Counted from the first letter of the stretch, positions 47,315 to 57,900 are shown. The stretch: DNA of 64,000 nt from Novosphingobium sp. (GCF_019748365.1 NZ_JAIEPN010000043.1:52010-116009); one strand, 5' to 3'. Notes: generated by a model not told the origin, from the sequence alone. Numbers and translations: made by a program.

Positions 47315-48658
47315 GTGACGTGGGAAAACAAGCCGGTGTGGTCGGAGGGCATGTTTCTCCGGCCGCAGCACTTCCAGCAGTACGAACGCTTCGCGGGCGC
47401 ACAGCTCGAGGCGCGGATCGCGCCGCTGGTCGCGCATGGCTACGGGGTGCTGCAGATCGAACTTGGCGAAGGCGCGCTCAAGACCGGCAAGCTCGTGATC
47501 AATCGCTGTTCCGGCGTGTTCGAAGACGGCACACCGTTTCGCATTCCCGAGCAGGCGGCGGCGCCGATGCCGCTCGAAATCATGCGCGATGTGCGGGATG
47601 AGATCGTGCACTTGTGCATCCCGGAAAGCCGCGCCGGCGTTGCCGATGTGGCGCTGGACCGGAGCGCGCAGACCGAAACCCGTTTTGTGGCAGAAGAATT
47701 CGAAGCGGTTGACACGATCTATGGCGGCAGTTCGCGCGTGCCCATCAACGTGGGGCGTCTGCAGCTGTCGCTCCGGACAGAGTCGGAAGGGCTCGACGGC
47801 TATACGACGCTGCCGATCGCGCGGGTGATCGAACGCCGCGCCGATGACAGCATCATGCTCGATCCGGGCTTCATCCCCTGCTGTGCGGCGGTTTCGGCCA
47901 GCCCGGTCCTCAGCGGGTTCATGAGCGAGCTGGAAGGCATGTTGCACCAGCGTGCCGAGGCGATTGCGGGCCGTCTGGGCACGCCCGGTGCCAAGGCCGT
48001 GGCCGATATCACCGATTTCCTCTGGCTGATGGTGGCCAATCGCAGCGAGGCGATAATCAAGCATCTATCCGCGATGCCCGTCGTCCATCCAGCCGATTTC
48101 TATGGCATGCTGTGCGCCCTGGCCGGCGAGCTTTCGACCTTCACGCAGAGTTCCAACCGGCCGCAGTTCATGCCGCTCTATGCGCACCGCCAGCAGCGGA
48201 TCTGCTTTGATGTGGTGATTGCCGATTTGCGCCGGTCGCTCAGCATGGTGATCGATCCCATCGCTCGGGCGATCCCGCTCGTCCCGCGCGGCTTCGGCAT
48301 TCAGGTGGGGCAGATCGAGGATCGTTCGCTCTTCACCAGCGCCACATTCCTCCTGGCGGTTCGCGCCGGGGTGGATACCGAGCAATTGCGCGCGGGCATG
48401 CCGCGGCTGACGAAGATCGGCTCGGTCGAGCATATCCGCGATCTGGTGAACCGCCACCTTCCGGGGGCAGACCTGTTCCCGATGGCCGCCGAGCCGCGCC
48501 AGATCCCGTTCCGGGCCAATACGGTCTATTTCACCATCAACACCCGCCACGAACAATGGCAGGCTGTGCGAACATCCGGGGCGGTCGCGCTGCATGTGGC
48601 GGGCGAGATACCGGGGCTTGAGCTCGAAATGTGGGCTATCCGAGGACAACAGCAATGA
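47315..48658 (+). CDS. tssK: TssK, baseplate-membrane complex adaptor
   Basis: Trimeric protein that links the baseplate wedges to TssL and TssM (447 residues, standard length). The N-terminus contains the family hallmark VWSEGMFLRPQHFQQYERF. Later blocks are FIPCCAAVSASPVL, LWLMVANRSEAI and SVEHIRDLVNRHLPGADLFPM, with the C-terminal receptor-binding part NTVYFTINTRHEQWQAV. The start is GTG at 47315 with TAGGA upstream. It overlaps tssL as ATGA. Confidence 0.95.
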   Translation: MTWENKPVWSEGMFLRPQHFQQYERFAGAQLEARIAPLVAHGYGVLQIELGEGALKTGKLVINRCSGVFEDGTPFRIPEQAAAPMPLEIMRDVRDEIVHLCIPESRAGVADVALDRSAQTETRFVAEEFEAVDTIYGGSSRVPINVGRLQLSLRTESEGLDGYTTLPIARVIERRADDSIMLDPGFIPCCAAVSASPVLSGFMSELEGMLHQRAEAIAGRLGTPGAKAVADITDFLWLMVANRSEAIIKHLSAMPVVHPADFYGMLCALAGELSTFTQSSNRPQFMPLYAHRQQRICFDVVIADLRRSLSMVIDPIARAIPLVPRGFGIQVGQIEDRSLFTSATFLLAVRAGVDTEQLRAGMPRLTKIGSVEHIRDLVNRHLPGADLFPMAAEPRQIPFRANTVYFTINTRHEQWQAVRTSGAVALHVAGEIPGLELEMWAIRGQQQ

Positions 48659-50064
48659 GCGGTGACGACGGCGACGACGCAACCGTCTTCCGGCCAGGCG
48701 GACAACCTTCTGCCACGCCGCCGATGCAAGGTGTGCCGCAGGCTCCGCCGGGCCGACCGGTCACCCCGGCACCTGCACCCGCACCCGCGCCGCAAGGCTG
48801 GGGGGCTCCTCCCGCGGCCGCTTCCGCGCCGAGCGGTGCACCGCAGCAGGGCGGGGGGCGGATCGAGTTTGCGCCGGGTGAGCCGGTTCTGCATGGGCCC
48901 GAACCTGTCGTGGCAGCTGCTGGCCGGCTGATCCTGCTGGCCAATCACATCAAGGGCCTCGCTGTAGGTCCGGACCTTGAATCGCTGCGGCGGACGACCG
49001 TTGCCGAGCTCGATGCCTTCATCAAGCGCGCACGTGCCCTGGGGCTTGAGCCAAAGTCTGTGCAGCTGGCGCATTATATCCTGTGCGCGTTCATCGATGA
49101 CGCGGTGATGTCGACGCCGTGGGGCGGGGCAAGCCAGTGGTCCACCCAGAGCCTGCTTGTCGTCTATCACAAGGACGCGCGCGGCGGGGATCGCATGTTC
49201 CAGTTTGCCGAGCAGATGGAGCGCGATCCCAGCAGCGAACCTCGCCTTGTCGAATTGCTTTATCAGTGCCTCGCCTTGGGGTTTGAAGGTCGCGCCGCGC
49301 TCGATCCGCGTGGGCAGAACCTGCTGACCCAGCGCCGCGCAGGGCTTGCCGCGCTGGTGCAACGCCAGCGCGCTGCCCCGACCGGCGAGATTTCGCCGCA
49401 ATGGCGCGGTGCGACCGTCGCGTCCGGGCGGTTCAGCGCAGTCATTCCGCTGTGGGCCGTGCTCGCCGGGCTTGGCGTGCTCGGGCTGATGATCTTTGCC
49501 GCCCTGCTGCTCCATCTGTCGAGCCGGGCCACTTCGGCAATCGAGGCCGTCGACCGTGCCGTTGGCAAGGCGACTGTCGCGCCGCCGCCACCACCTCCGG
49601 CACAGGCCGAGACACCGCTGTATGAGAAATTTCAGGACATCCTGCGCCCCGATGTGGCGGCCGGTCGTCTGGAACTGACGCGTGAGGGTAACGAGATCGT
49701 GATCCGGCTCCACAACCAGGGTCTGTTCGCTTCGGCGCAGGCCGATGCGTCGAGTTCGTGGAGCGATACCTTCGATCACCTCGCGCAGGCCGCCAACCTG
49801 ACCAAGGGCCCGATCAAGGTCGAAGGCCACACCGACGATCAGGCGATCCATTCGCTGCAGTTCCCGTCCAATCAGGAACTTTCGGAAGCACGCGCGCAGT
49901 CCGTCGCGCAGGCCATCGAGGGGGCAGGACTGGCCGACGCCACGCGCATGTCCATAGCGGGCTTCGGATCGACCCAGCCGATCGGCGACAATGCCACCGA
50001 CGAAGGCCGCACGCGCAATCGCCGCGTCGAACTGCGCGTCGCGAACGATATCAACTGGCGGTGA
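48655..50064 (+). CDS. tssL: TssL with C-terminal OmpA-like peptidoglycan-binding domain
   Basis: Inner-membrane DotU/IcmH-type component of the T6SS membrane complex (469 residues). Residues 1-70 are disordered and Pro-rich, opening with an acidic stretch and the motif DDATVF (T10). The DotU domain (about 80-250) includes LAHYILCAFIDDAVMSTPWG and LELLYQCLALGFEGRAAL-type text. One membrane segment lies at about 260-286. The periplasmic end (about 320-469) is an OmpA domain with IKVEGHTDDQAIHS, SEARAQSVAQAIEGAG and RNRRVELRV, which anchors to peptidoglycan in place of a separate TagL. In Agrobacterium, an N-terminal threonine of TssL is phosphorylated by PpkA; T10 is the likely equivalent. Confidence 0.95.
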   Translation: MSGDDGDDATVFRPGGQPSATPPMQGVPQAPPGRPVTPAPAPAPAPQGWGAPPAAASAPSGAPQQGGGRIEFAPGEPVLHGPEPVVAAAGRLILLANHIKGLAVGPDLESLRRTTVAELDAFIKRARALGLEPKSVQLAHYILCAFIDDAVMSTPWGGASQWSTQSLLVVYHKDARGGDRMFQFAEQMERDPSSEPRLVELLYQCLALGFEGRAALDPRGQNLLTQRRAGLAALVQRQRAAPTGEISPQWRGATVASGRFSAVIPLWAVLAGLGVLGLMIFAALLLHLSSRATSAIEAVDRAVGKATVAPPPPPPAQAETPLYEKFQDILRPDVAAGRLELTREGNEIVIRLHNQGLFASAQADASSSWSDTFDHLAQAANLTKGPIKVEGHTDDQAIHSLQFPSNQELSEARAQSVAQAIEGAGLADATRMSIAGFGSTQPIGDNATDEGRTRNRRVELRVANDINWR

Positions 50065-50077
50065 GGAGACTGCGGTC

Positions 50078-53000
50078 ATGAAAGCGCTGTTTCGCAATCG
50101 CTGGTTCTGGCGCGTGGTTGGCGCGCTGGCGATCGGCCTGCTGATCTTCTTTGTCGGCCCGCTGGTGGCCATTGCCGGCTTCCGGCCATTCGGTTGGTGG
50201 CCCGTGGCGCTGTTCTTCGCTCTGCTGCCACTGATCGTGGTGGGCGTACTCTGGCTGCTGGGCCGGCGCGCCGAGAAGGCGAAGAACGCCCAGATGATGG
50301 AGGCGCTCAAGCCCGATCCCGGTGCCAGTGACCGCGACGAGATCGCGGCCAAGCTGACCGAAGCGCTCGACATGCTCAAGTCGACGAAAGTCGGCTCACG
50401 CGGCGCCTATGCCTATCAGCTGCCCTGGTACGCGATCATCGGCCCGTCGGGAGCGGGCAAAACCACGGCGCTGCTCAATTGCGGGCTCGAGTTTCCGACC
50501 GCGGTAGCAGGCGAATACCGCGCCCTGCGGGGGCAGCCGAAGACGCCGAACTGCGACTGGTGGTTTACCGACGAGGCAGTGCTGATCGACACCGCGGGAC
50601 GGTATGTCACGCAGGACGATGACGCGAGCGCCGATGCAGCCGGGTGGAAGTCGTTTCTCGAACTTCTGCAGAAGCACCGCCCGCTGCAGCCGCTCAACGG
50701 GGTCATCGTCGCGGTGCCGGCACCCGATTTCGTTGATCCGGCGAAAATGGCAGAGCACGCCCGCCATATCCGCGCGCGCCTTGCGGAAATCGGCAAGGAG
50801 CTGGGGCTGAACCTTCCGGTCTATCTGCTGGTGACCAAGGCCGATCTCCTCGCCGGCTTCCGCGAGTATTTCCGCTCGAGCACCGACAGCGAGGCCGAGC
50901 AGGTGTTCGGTGCGACCGCCATCGGTGACACGCTCGATAACGCTTCGGTGATGCTGGGCTTCGAGGGCCTCGTCAATTCGGTCGCCTCCAAGGTGGTCGA
51001 GCGGATGCAGAGCGAAACGCAGATGCATTTGCGGGCGCAGATCGCCAGCTTCCCCTCGCAGCTCGCCTCGCTGCAGGAGCCCATCGCGCGCCTGCTGGAT
51101 GCTCTGGGCCAGAAGAGCCGCTTCGACGACCCGGCCCGCGTGCGCGGGGTGTATTTTGCGTCCTCGGTGCAGACCGGCAATCCGGTGGACCGGATCCTGA
51201 TGAGCGTCGGTGCGCCGGCTACCCATTCGGCTTATGCGGTCGGGACGGGGCGCAGCTACTTCCTCAAGCGCTTCTTCTCGGACCTGCTGATCCCCGAACA
51301 GGGCCTCGCCGGACGGAATCCGCTGGCGGAGAAGCGCGCCGCCCGCAACTATACCATCGCTGTCGCGGCATCGGTCGCACTTCTCGTGGTGTGCTGCGGG
51401 ATCTGGACCTGGGGCTACTTCCGCAACCTCGCCCTGATCGACCGTGTTTTCGCGACCGCCGAAGCCTATGGCAATGTGCGCGCCAATGGCGGCGGCGGTG
51501 TGGACGAGGACGTCGCAGCTCTCGGGATACTCGGAACCGCGACAAGCGAGATGGCCGAGGCAAGCGACTTCGGGCTCGGGCTGGGGCAGGGCGGGCGGCT
51601 TTCGGCTGAACTCGGCGGCATCTATGGCCGGGATCTGAAACGGCGGCTGACTCCCATCCTCGTCGGACTGGCGGAGCAGCGCCTTGGCGCAGACACGACC
51701 AACCCGAGCGCGCTCTACGACGACCTCAAGTCCTATCTGATCCTCGGCGGCCAGGGCCCGGCCATGGGCGAGCATGTCGTCGCCTGGGTCCAGCCTGCAT
51801 GGCTCGCCCGCGGGGGCGGAAATGCCGATAGCCAGGCAGGCGAACTTGCTCGCCACACCAAGGCGCTGTTCGACGGCAATTTTGCGCCGCAGACCATCGA
51901 TGGCGGCCGCGTCGAAGCCGCGCGGACGGTGCTGCGCGCGCAGCCGGCGGCGGTGCGCGTCTATGGCCGGCTCAAGAGCAAGGCCATGGAAGAGGGCGCC
52001 GGGATGTGGACCGCGCGTGAAAATGCCGGACCGCGGCCCGAGGTGTTCTTCGAGATGAGCGGCGGCTTCGCGACCGGCGCAGGCGTGCCTGCGCTCTTCA
52101 CGCGCAGTGGCTACGACAAGATCTTTGTGCCGATCGTCGCCAAGGGCGCATCGCTGCTCGAGGAAGAGAAGTGGGTTGTCGGTGATACCGGCACCGCCAA
52201 GCTTTCTGCTGCTGATCTCGTCGGGCTGAAGTCCGACCTCGAACGGCTCTACTTTGCCGAATTTCTGGATCGCTGGCAGTCGTTCCTGTCGTCGATCAAG
52301 GTCAAGCCGGTCAATTCGCTGGGCGAAAACGTGCAGCGCCTTCGCGATGGCGGCGGGCCGCTCTCGCCGATCAAGCCGCTGCTCGTTGCCATCGCCAAGG
52401 TAACCGACATGACCCCGAGCGCGACGGTCACGCAGGCAACCGGCAAACTGGCAAATGCGATTGGCCAGTCGGTTGGTATCAGCGGTGCCAGCGGGGCGAT
52501 GCCGGCAGGTTCGGCCGGCGGACGGCAGCCAGTAGTGGATGCCTTCCTGCAATTGCGCCTGTTTGTGGGCAAGGGCGATGGCGCGCCGCTCGATGCCTGG
52601 CTGCAATCGATGAACCAGCTTGCCGACAAGCTGAACGTCATTGCCGTGCTGCCCGGCGGTGGCGGAGAGACAGGTTCGCAGCAGAGCATGGACGCCAAAG
52701 CGGCGATCCTCCAGCTTGACCAGACCGGGAATTCGATGCCTGCCCCGGCCTCGATCTGGGCCAAGGCCGTCGCGAGCGATGCCAATGTGGCGCTTGGCGG
52801 CGCCCGCCTGGCGCAGATGGGCGCGGCGATGAGCGGCAGCTTTGGCGAGGCGTGCGCCAATGGGCTGGCGCGGTCCTATCCGGTGATGCCCGGTTCAGCG
52901 ACGGATCTGGCCGTGCCGGACTTCGCGCGGTTCTTCGCGCCGCAGGGCCTGTTCGCCAATTTCGTCAACACCGAGCTCAGCGGCTATCTCGATCGAACGC

Positions 53001-53524
53001 CGCCCAACTGGAGCCCCAAGGCCAATGCCGCTGAGATCGGCCTGACCGCCTCGACGGTGAGTGCGATGCAGGCGGCGGACACCGTCACGCACATGTTCTT
53101 CGGGGCGGACCCGACCAATCCGCACTTGTCCTATCAGATCGAGCCGGTGGCCTTGTCGGGTGCGGATAACGTGACCTTGCAGATCGATGGTCAGACCCTG
53201 CGCTATGATGGCAAGATGGCTGTGCCGATGTCGTTCGACTGGCCCGGCGCCGGGGGGGCCTCCGTCATCTTTGCCATAACGGGCGGAGCGCCCGCGCAGC
53301 GGACCTGGAACGGCCCTTGGGCCGTTTTTCGTATGGCCAAAGTGGCCGCCATCAAGGCGGGTGCCTCACCGGTCATCGGGGAAGGCAGCCTGACCCAGGG
53401 CGGTGCCCGCTTCGATTTCCGCATCCGCACCCTGGCCGGCGCCAATCCTTTTGTTGTCGATCCGTTTGTGAAGGTCGGCTGTCCTTCGATCAGCGCGCCT
53501 TCCGGGGCCAAGCCGGCGCTTTAG
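50078..53524 (+). CDS. tssM: TssM/IcmF, T6SS inner-membrane complex protein
   Basis: Large inner-membrane protein (1148 residues) that spans the periplasm. Two N-terminal membrane segments (about 13-32 and 36-60) precede a cytoplasmic NTPase-like domain with Walker A GPSGAGKT (122-129), and a third segment lies at about 424-448. The periplasmic part carries the IcmF-related and VasK-like regions (FLDRWQSFLSSIKVKPV, FARFFAPQGLFANFVNTEL, RTWNGPWAVFRM). The start ATG has GAGGAG upstream, and upstream in-frame codons overlap tssL. Walker A is present here but is dispensable in some species. Confidence 0.95.
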   Translation: MKALFRNRWFWRVVGALAIGLLIFFVGPLVAIAGFRPFGWWPVALFFALLPLIVVGVLWLLGRRAEKAKNAQMMEALKPDPGASDRDEIAAKLTEALDMLKSTKVGSRGAYAYQLPWYAIIGPSGAGKTTALLNCGLEFPTAVAGEYRALRGQPKTPNCDWWFTDEAVLIDTAGRYVTQDDDASADAAGWKSFLELLQKHRPLQPLNGVIVAVPAPDFVDPAKMAEHARHIRARLAEIGKELGLNLPVYLLVTKADLLAGFREYFRSSTDSEAEQVFGATAIGDTLDNASVMLGFEGLVNSVASKVVERMQSETQMHLRAQIASFPSQLASLQEPIARLLDALGQKSRFDDPARVRGVYFASSVQTGNPVDRILMSVGAPATHSAYAVGTGRSYFLKRFFSDLLIPEQGLAGRNPLAEKRAARNYTIAVAASVALLVVCCGIWTWGYFRNLALIDRVFATAEAYGNVRANGGGGVDEDVAALGILGTATSEMAEASDFGLGLGQGGRLSAELGGIYGRDLKRRLTPILVGLAEQRLGADTTNPSALYDDLKSYLILGGQGPAMGEHVVAWVQPAWLARGGGNADSQAGELARHTKALFDGNFAPQTIDGGRVEAARTVLRAQPAAVRVYGRLKSKAMEEGAGMWTARENAGPRPEVFFEMSGGFATGAGVPALFTRSGYDKIFVPIVAKGASLLEEEKWVVGDTGTAKLSAADLVGLKSDLERLYFAEFLDRWQSFLSSIKVKPVNSLGENVQRLRDGGGPLSPIKPLLVAIAKVTDMTPSATVTQATGKLANAIGQSVGISGASGAMPAGSAGGRQPVVDAFLQLRLFVGKGDGAPLDAWLQSMNQLADKLNVIAVLPGGGGETGSQQSMDAKAAILQLDQTGNSMPAPASIWAKAVASDANVALGGARLAQMGAAMSGSFGEACANGLARSYPVMPGSATDLAVPDFARFFAPQGLFANFVNTELSGYLDRTPPNWSPKANAAEIGLTASTVSAMQAADTVTHMFFGADPTNPHLSYQIEPVALSGADNVTLQIDGQTLRYDGKMAVPMSFDWPGAGGASVIFAITGGAPAQRTWNGPWAVFRMAKVAAIKAGASPVIGEGSLTQGGARFDFRIRTLAGANPFVVDPFVKVGCPSISAPSGAKPAL

Positions 53525-53585
53525 GAGCGGCTGACGAGGGTTCTTTTTGAAGCTTCCCGTGGGCTGATCGGAGGGAGAGGCGGCC

Positions 53586-54182
53586 GTGGCATTGATTCCC
53601 GGACAGCGGATTTCGAGCGGCGGATGCGTCACCCGCCTCAATTGGGTCGGCGCGCGCGCCCCTGCGCTGATCGAGAAAGCGCTGGGCTATCAGCAGGGGC
53701 GGCTTTCGCTTGGCTATGCCATCGGGCTGCTGATCGAGCCGCTCCGGGCGAACCATGTCGAGTTCGGCGGCTTGACCCTGCGCTCGGGCGGCCGGGACGG
53801 CGCACCGCTCAAGGATCCCAAGCTCGACGAGCAACGGACGCGGGTGCATGACCGCATGATCGTGGAATATGGTGAGCACAGCGTGGCCAAGATGCTGGAA
53901 AATCTGGCCAAGGATCCGCGCAATCTCATCGGCGACGAGCGGATCGTCAAAGTCTATCCGGTAATCGGACACAAGGGCGAGAATCCGCAGGGCGAATACC
54001 CGATGGGCGGAGGCGGGCCACAATTCATCCTGACCGAGCGACACGATTTCCTGATCGCTGCCGTGGTCTCGGGCGATTGCATTGCCGCAACGGCTGCAGG
54101 CTGGAGCGTCTCGGTGGCGGAGAACGCGTCCTATGATGGACGCGCCCGTCTTGCGAAGTATCTGACAGCGGTGAAGATCTGA
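53586..54182 (+). CDS. T6SS-linked protein of unknown function
   Basis: A 198-residue protein with a GTG start and a purine-rich GGAGGGAGAGG site just upstream, 61 bases after tssM. It has no signal peptide or membrane segment. The beginning (QRISSGGCVTRLNWVGARAPAL) and middle (DRMIVEYGEHSVAKMLENLA) mix strands and helices. The end is rich in small and hydrophobic residues (FLIAAVVSGDCIAATAAGWSV). I do not recognise the family and see no catalytic motif. It ends the structural operon and converges with the lipase gene 3 bases away. It could be an accessory subunit, an effector or an effector-binding protein. Confidence 0.72.
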   Translation: MALIPGQRISSGGCVTRLNWVGARAPALIEKALGYQQGRLSLGYAIGLLIEPLRANHVEFGGLTLRSGGRDGAPLKDPKLDEQRTRVHDRMIVEYGEHSVAKMLENLAKDPRNLIGDERIVKVYPVIGHKGENPQGEYPMGGGGPQFILTERHDFLIAAVVSGDCIAATAAGWSVSVAENASYDGRARLAKYLTAVKI

Positions 54183-54185
54183 TCG

Positions 54186-54872
54186 TCAGCGCAATTCCAG
54201 AGCGCGAATGATCGGCACCATCGAGTGCGGATGCGGTGCTACGGATGCCACCCTGATTGTCTGCACCTCGGCGCCGACATGGCGGCCGACCTGGCTGACC
54301 GGGTCCCATTCCCCGCGAAAGTTCTGGATGGGTGAGAAAGCCGCATCATTCCCGGCCGCCGCCGCCATGTTGAGAATGTTGGTGAAGCCCAGCGTGCCGA
54401 CGCTCAGCACGCCGCCACCAATGCCGCCAATTGCGCTGATCAGGGGATTCGATGACATCTGATTGAGCAGATTCAAGACGCCGGGTGCGTTGAATGTCAT
54501 CCCCGGCACCTCGCAGATGGCTGCCACGAGCTGGACGAACGCACCCCCCAACGAATGGCCGGTAAGCCACAGGTTCGGGAACGATACCTTCATGCGTGAG
54601 GTGAAATCGACAGCCGTGTTGAGCTTCATCGCAAAGGCATTGAGGCTGAGCCCGATGCCGCCGGCATCAGCGATCACCCAATCCTGCCAGTTCGCCGAAC
54701 CGCGGAAAGAGATGACTGCGGGACGCCCCCGCTGGGCGGATACGTAAAGCCCGGCGAGGAAGTTGTCGTCCTCCATCCGGCGCTGCAGCGTCCAGCCGTC
54801 CGTCATGCCGGACGATGATTCATAGATATCCTGCGCCATCCGGGCGAGCGTCAGGTTAAGCGATTCCGCCAT
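54186..54872 (-). CDS. Class 3 lipase-like protein, candidate T6SS phospholipase effector
   Basis: Alpha/beta-hydrolase of 228 residues with the lipase-3 text AVISFRGSANWQDW and the nucleophile elbow LTGHSLGGAF (S107). The acid is likely D190 in GEWDPVSQVG, and H216 in PHPHSM is the likely catalytic histidine, so the triad appears complete. No signal peptide is present, which fits delivery by the T6SS rather than Sec export. A hydrophobic glycine-rich stretch (about 144-160) could interact with membranes. The ATG at 54872 is preceded by GGGGGGA. It lies at the edge of the T6SS cluster, next to the second CHAT gene on the same strand. A housekeeping lipase role cannot be excluded. Confidence 0.82.
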   Translation of the reverse strand: MAESLNLTLARMAQDIYESSSGMTDGWTLQRRMEDDNFLAGLYVSAQRGRPAVISFRGSANWQDWVIADAGGIGLSLNAFAMKLNTAVDFTSRMKVSFPNLWLTGHSLGGAFVQLVAAICEVPGMTFNAPGVLNLLNQMSSNPLISAIGGIGGGVLSVGTLGFTNILNMAAAAGNDAAFSPIQNFRGEWDPVSQVGRHVGAEVQTIRVASVAPHPHSMVPIIRALELR

Positions 54873-54921
54873 TCTCAAGTCCCCCCTGCCGCGCGGCTGT
54901 GCAGCGTCCTTCGCCGCGCGG

Positions 54922-57900
54922 TTACTTCTGCGCCACTGCCACGGGCGTCAGCATCGTCTTGCCGCCATCACCCACCAGGAAGTAGGCGCCCCAGTAATAG
55001 GGGTGCGAATAGCGCCGGGTATCGATCATCTGGTTCTGCGCCACGCGAAGCGACTTCGCCATGCCGGCGGTGCGGCCCTCGCTGTAGAACCGTGCCATCA
55101 GCTCATCGGTTTCCTTCAGCACCGGCACGGCCCAGAACGTTGCGAGCACGGCGCGGGCGCGGGCGGTGATGAAGGAGCGGACGAGACCATCGAGCGCCGG
55201 CGACGAGCTTTCGACCCCCGCCTTGAGCGCGGCCTGCGTGCTGGCGCCCGCGCCCGTGTCGCACGCCGAGAGCACGACGAGGTTGGCGTTGAGGTTGAGT
55301 TTGGCGACTTCATCGAACGAGAGCAGGCCATCCGAGAGAACCTGTCCGTTGGACGATGGGGCGGCCAGCGTCGTCAGCAGGGCAGGGGGCAGGTGCAGCC
55401 GGCATTGCGGCAGGTCCACCTGGGTTTCAGGCAAGCCGTGGGTCGCAAAATGAAGCACCTGATACTGGTCGAGCTGGGCACCTGCCGAGCCATTGAGCAG
55501 GTTCGTATCGGTGAACGCACCGCGCACGATCTCGGGCGGGTTGTCGGCCCCAAGTGCGGCGGCCGCAAGACCGATCTCGCGCGAGCTGATCGGGTTGATC
55601 CGGCCGAGATAATTCGCCCAGGTGCCGTAGGTGATCGCGCAATCGAACGGCATCTTGCTGTCTGCCGTCGTGCCGCTTGCGACTTCTGGCATGGCGTTCT
55701 CGCCGATACCGAGGAACTTGCCCGGCGCGTTCGACGGGGTCACTTCCTTGCGCGTGCGCAGGAACGCGCGCGGTGAAAGTGCAATGTCGGATTCCGTGGT
55801 ACGCGAAAGGAAGGTCACCTTCGAGTAATCGCCCTTCGCGCGCTGGCCTTCATACGCTGCGGCCGAGGCCGGATCGCTTACCAGCACGGCGAGCGGAAGC
55901 TGGCGCAGTTTGCCTGCGGGGTTGTAATTGATGCGCTGCGCCGTGGCGACCGCACTGGCGGCGGGACCGGTGATGGCCTGAAAGAGTTTCGACGCCTTGC
56001 TGACCTGGAAGGGCCGGATTGTGCGAGTGGCTTCATCGACACGGGCGCTGGTGAGCACCGCATCGGCAAGCTTCTCGGTCTTTGAAGCGCCGCCATCGAC
56101 CATATAGATCCAGGTCTTGTCCCGGCTGATAACGATGCCGGCCATCTCGTTCTTGAGTAGGGCCAACTTCAGATAGACTTCACCGGGGGCGAGGGCCTCG
56201 CGGATTTCGGCAATGGTCGCAGGCTCATCCTGCAGAGCACCGATACGATTGTCCGCAAGCAACTGGCTGTTGATTCTCTCGCGCTCGTTTTCCGCCTCCT
56301 GCCGCTCCTTCTCCAGCGCATCGAACGCGGGGCCGGACGTGGCACCGACATTCGCGATCTCGGTCCGGAGCCGCACCAGCTGGCGGTTCAGCAAGGCACT
56401 CTTGCGCAGGAGCTCGGCAATCTTGCCATCGGCGGAGATGACCTTCTGCAGCTGCGTGTATTCCCGCGCGATGGCAGGTTCGCCGACCATCTGCATGGCG
56501 CGGAAGAATTCCTCATCCCGCGATGGCGATGCGTCAGCCTTGGTCAGCAGCACGAAGTACCGCTCCAGCGCCGCGAGCGAGACATAGCCGGTGCCGGTGA
56601 GCTGCGGCAGCGATTCCACCGCCGCACGGTAATTCGCCAGCACCTGTTGCGCGCTGATGGACGGATCGCGGGAGGCAATGCTCGCGCGTTCCAGCCGCGT
56701 GTCGGCAAGCAGCGGCGCATTCTGGAACGTATCGCTGACGGGCTTGGCATCCGGGAACAAGCACCCGCCACCTGTCCCACTGCCGCTGAGGGCATTCACC
56801 GCGCAGTTGAGGTGGACGAGCGCCTGGCTGGCCGCACCCGGCCCGCCGCGGCGCATCAGGATACGGGCCTGCTGCCGCTCGATCATGGTGCGCAGCCACA
56901 CGATGTTGTCGGGCGCATAGCGCGCCACGACCACCTGGGCGGCCTTGACCGCAACCCGAAGCGCCTGGCTTGCTTCGTCGATCCGGTTCGAACCGAGATA
57001 GGCGGTGCTGAGCGCGTTGAAGCGCTGTGCCTCGAGGAGAGACCGGGTCAGCTGGTTCTGATCGCTGAGTGCGGCTTGCAGGTTGTCGCCAGAGCGCGCA
57101 GATTCGTCATTCAGGCGGCTGAGCGTGACCGGATCATCCAGCGTGCCATCGGTCTTCTTGTTTTGCGTTAGCGCTGCGATGGCATCAGACCAGGCATGCT
57201 GGTTGATGAGGTCGAGCCCCTGGTAGATGCTCACCTGCAGCATCTGCTGGTCACGCCGGGGGGAAGGCGGCGCCTGGTCCAGCAGGGCAGCCGCCATGGC
57301 GAAGTCGCTTTGAGCGAGCTCGAACTGGCTGAGGTTGGAGTTGGCAAGTCCGGATGCGAGGCGCAAGTCGATCCGGGTCGAGATGTCCGCCGATGCAAAG
57401 GCACGCAGCGCATCGGTCAGCGTGCGGGAGGCGTCGAGCAGACGACCCGTTTGCAGCGCGACCACGCCATCGGCCAGAGCAGCGTCGGCGGTCAGCGCCT
57501 GTGTGCCGCCAGCGCCGGTGGCCGTGCCGCCTGCCGGAACGGATGCAAGATCGAAAGTGGGTTTCTGCGACTGGTTGGGGGGTGGCGGGGCCGCACCGAG
57601 CGCGACGACGCGCAGCACGGCTTCCATGGTTCCGGTGGCGGATTCCAGCGAAGCGCCTTGCCAGATGCGCCCGGACTTTGTGGTGAAGCGGATGTCGATC
57701 GCGCTGCGGCCGAGCGTAGTGTCGAAGCAGCGACGGATCTCGGCCGGTCCGATGCCTGCGAGCGGGACCGAGAGCGCGGCGCCGCACAGGGCCGTGTCTG
57801 CAGGCTTTCCGAGCGGGCTGATGTACCCCTGAACATCGGCCGCCGCGATATCGCGGCAAGTGATCAGGTAGGGCTGCTCCGCGCTGTACTGAACGCCCTT

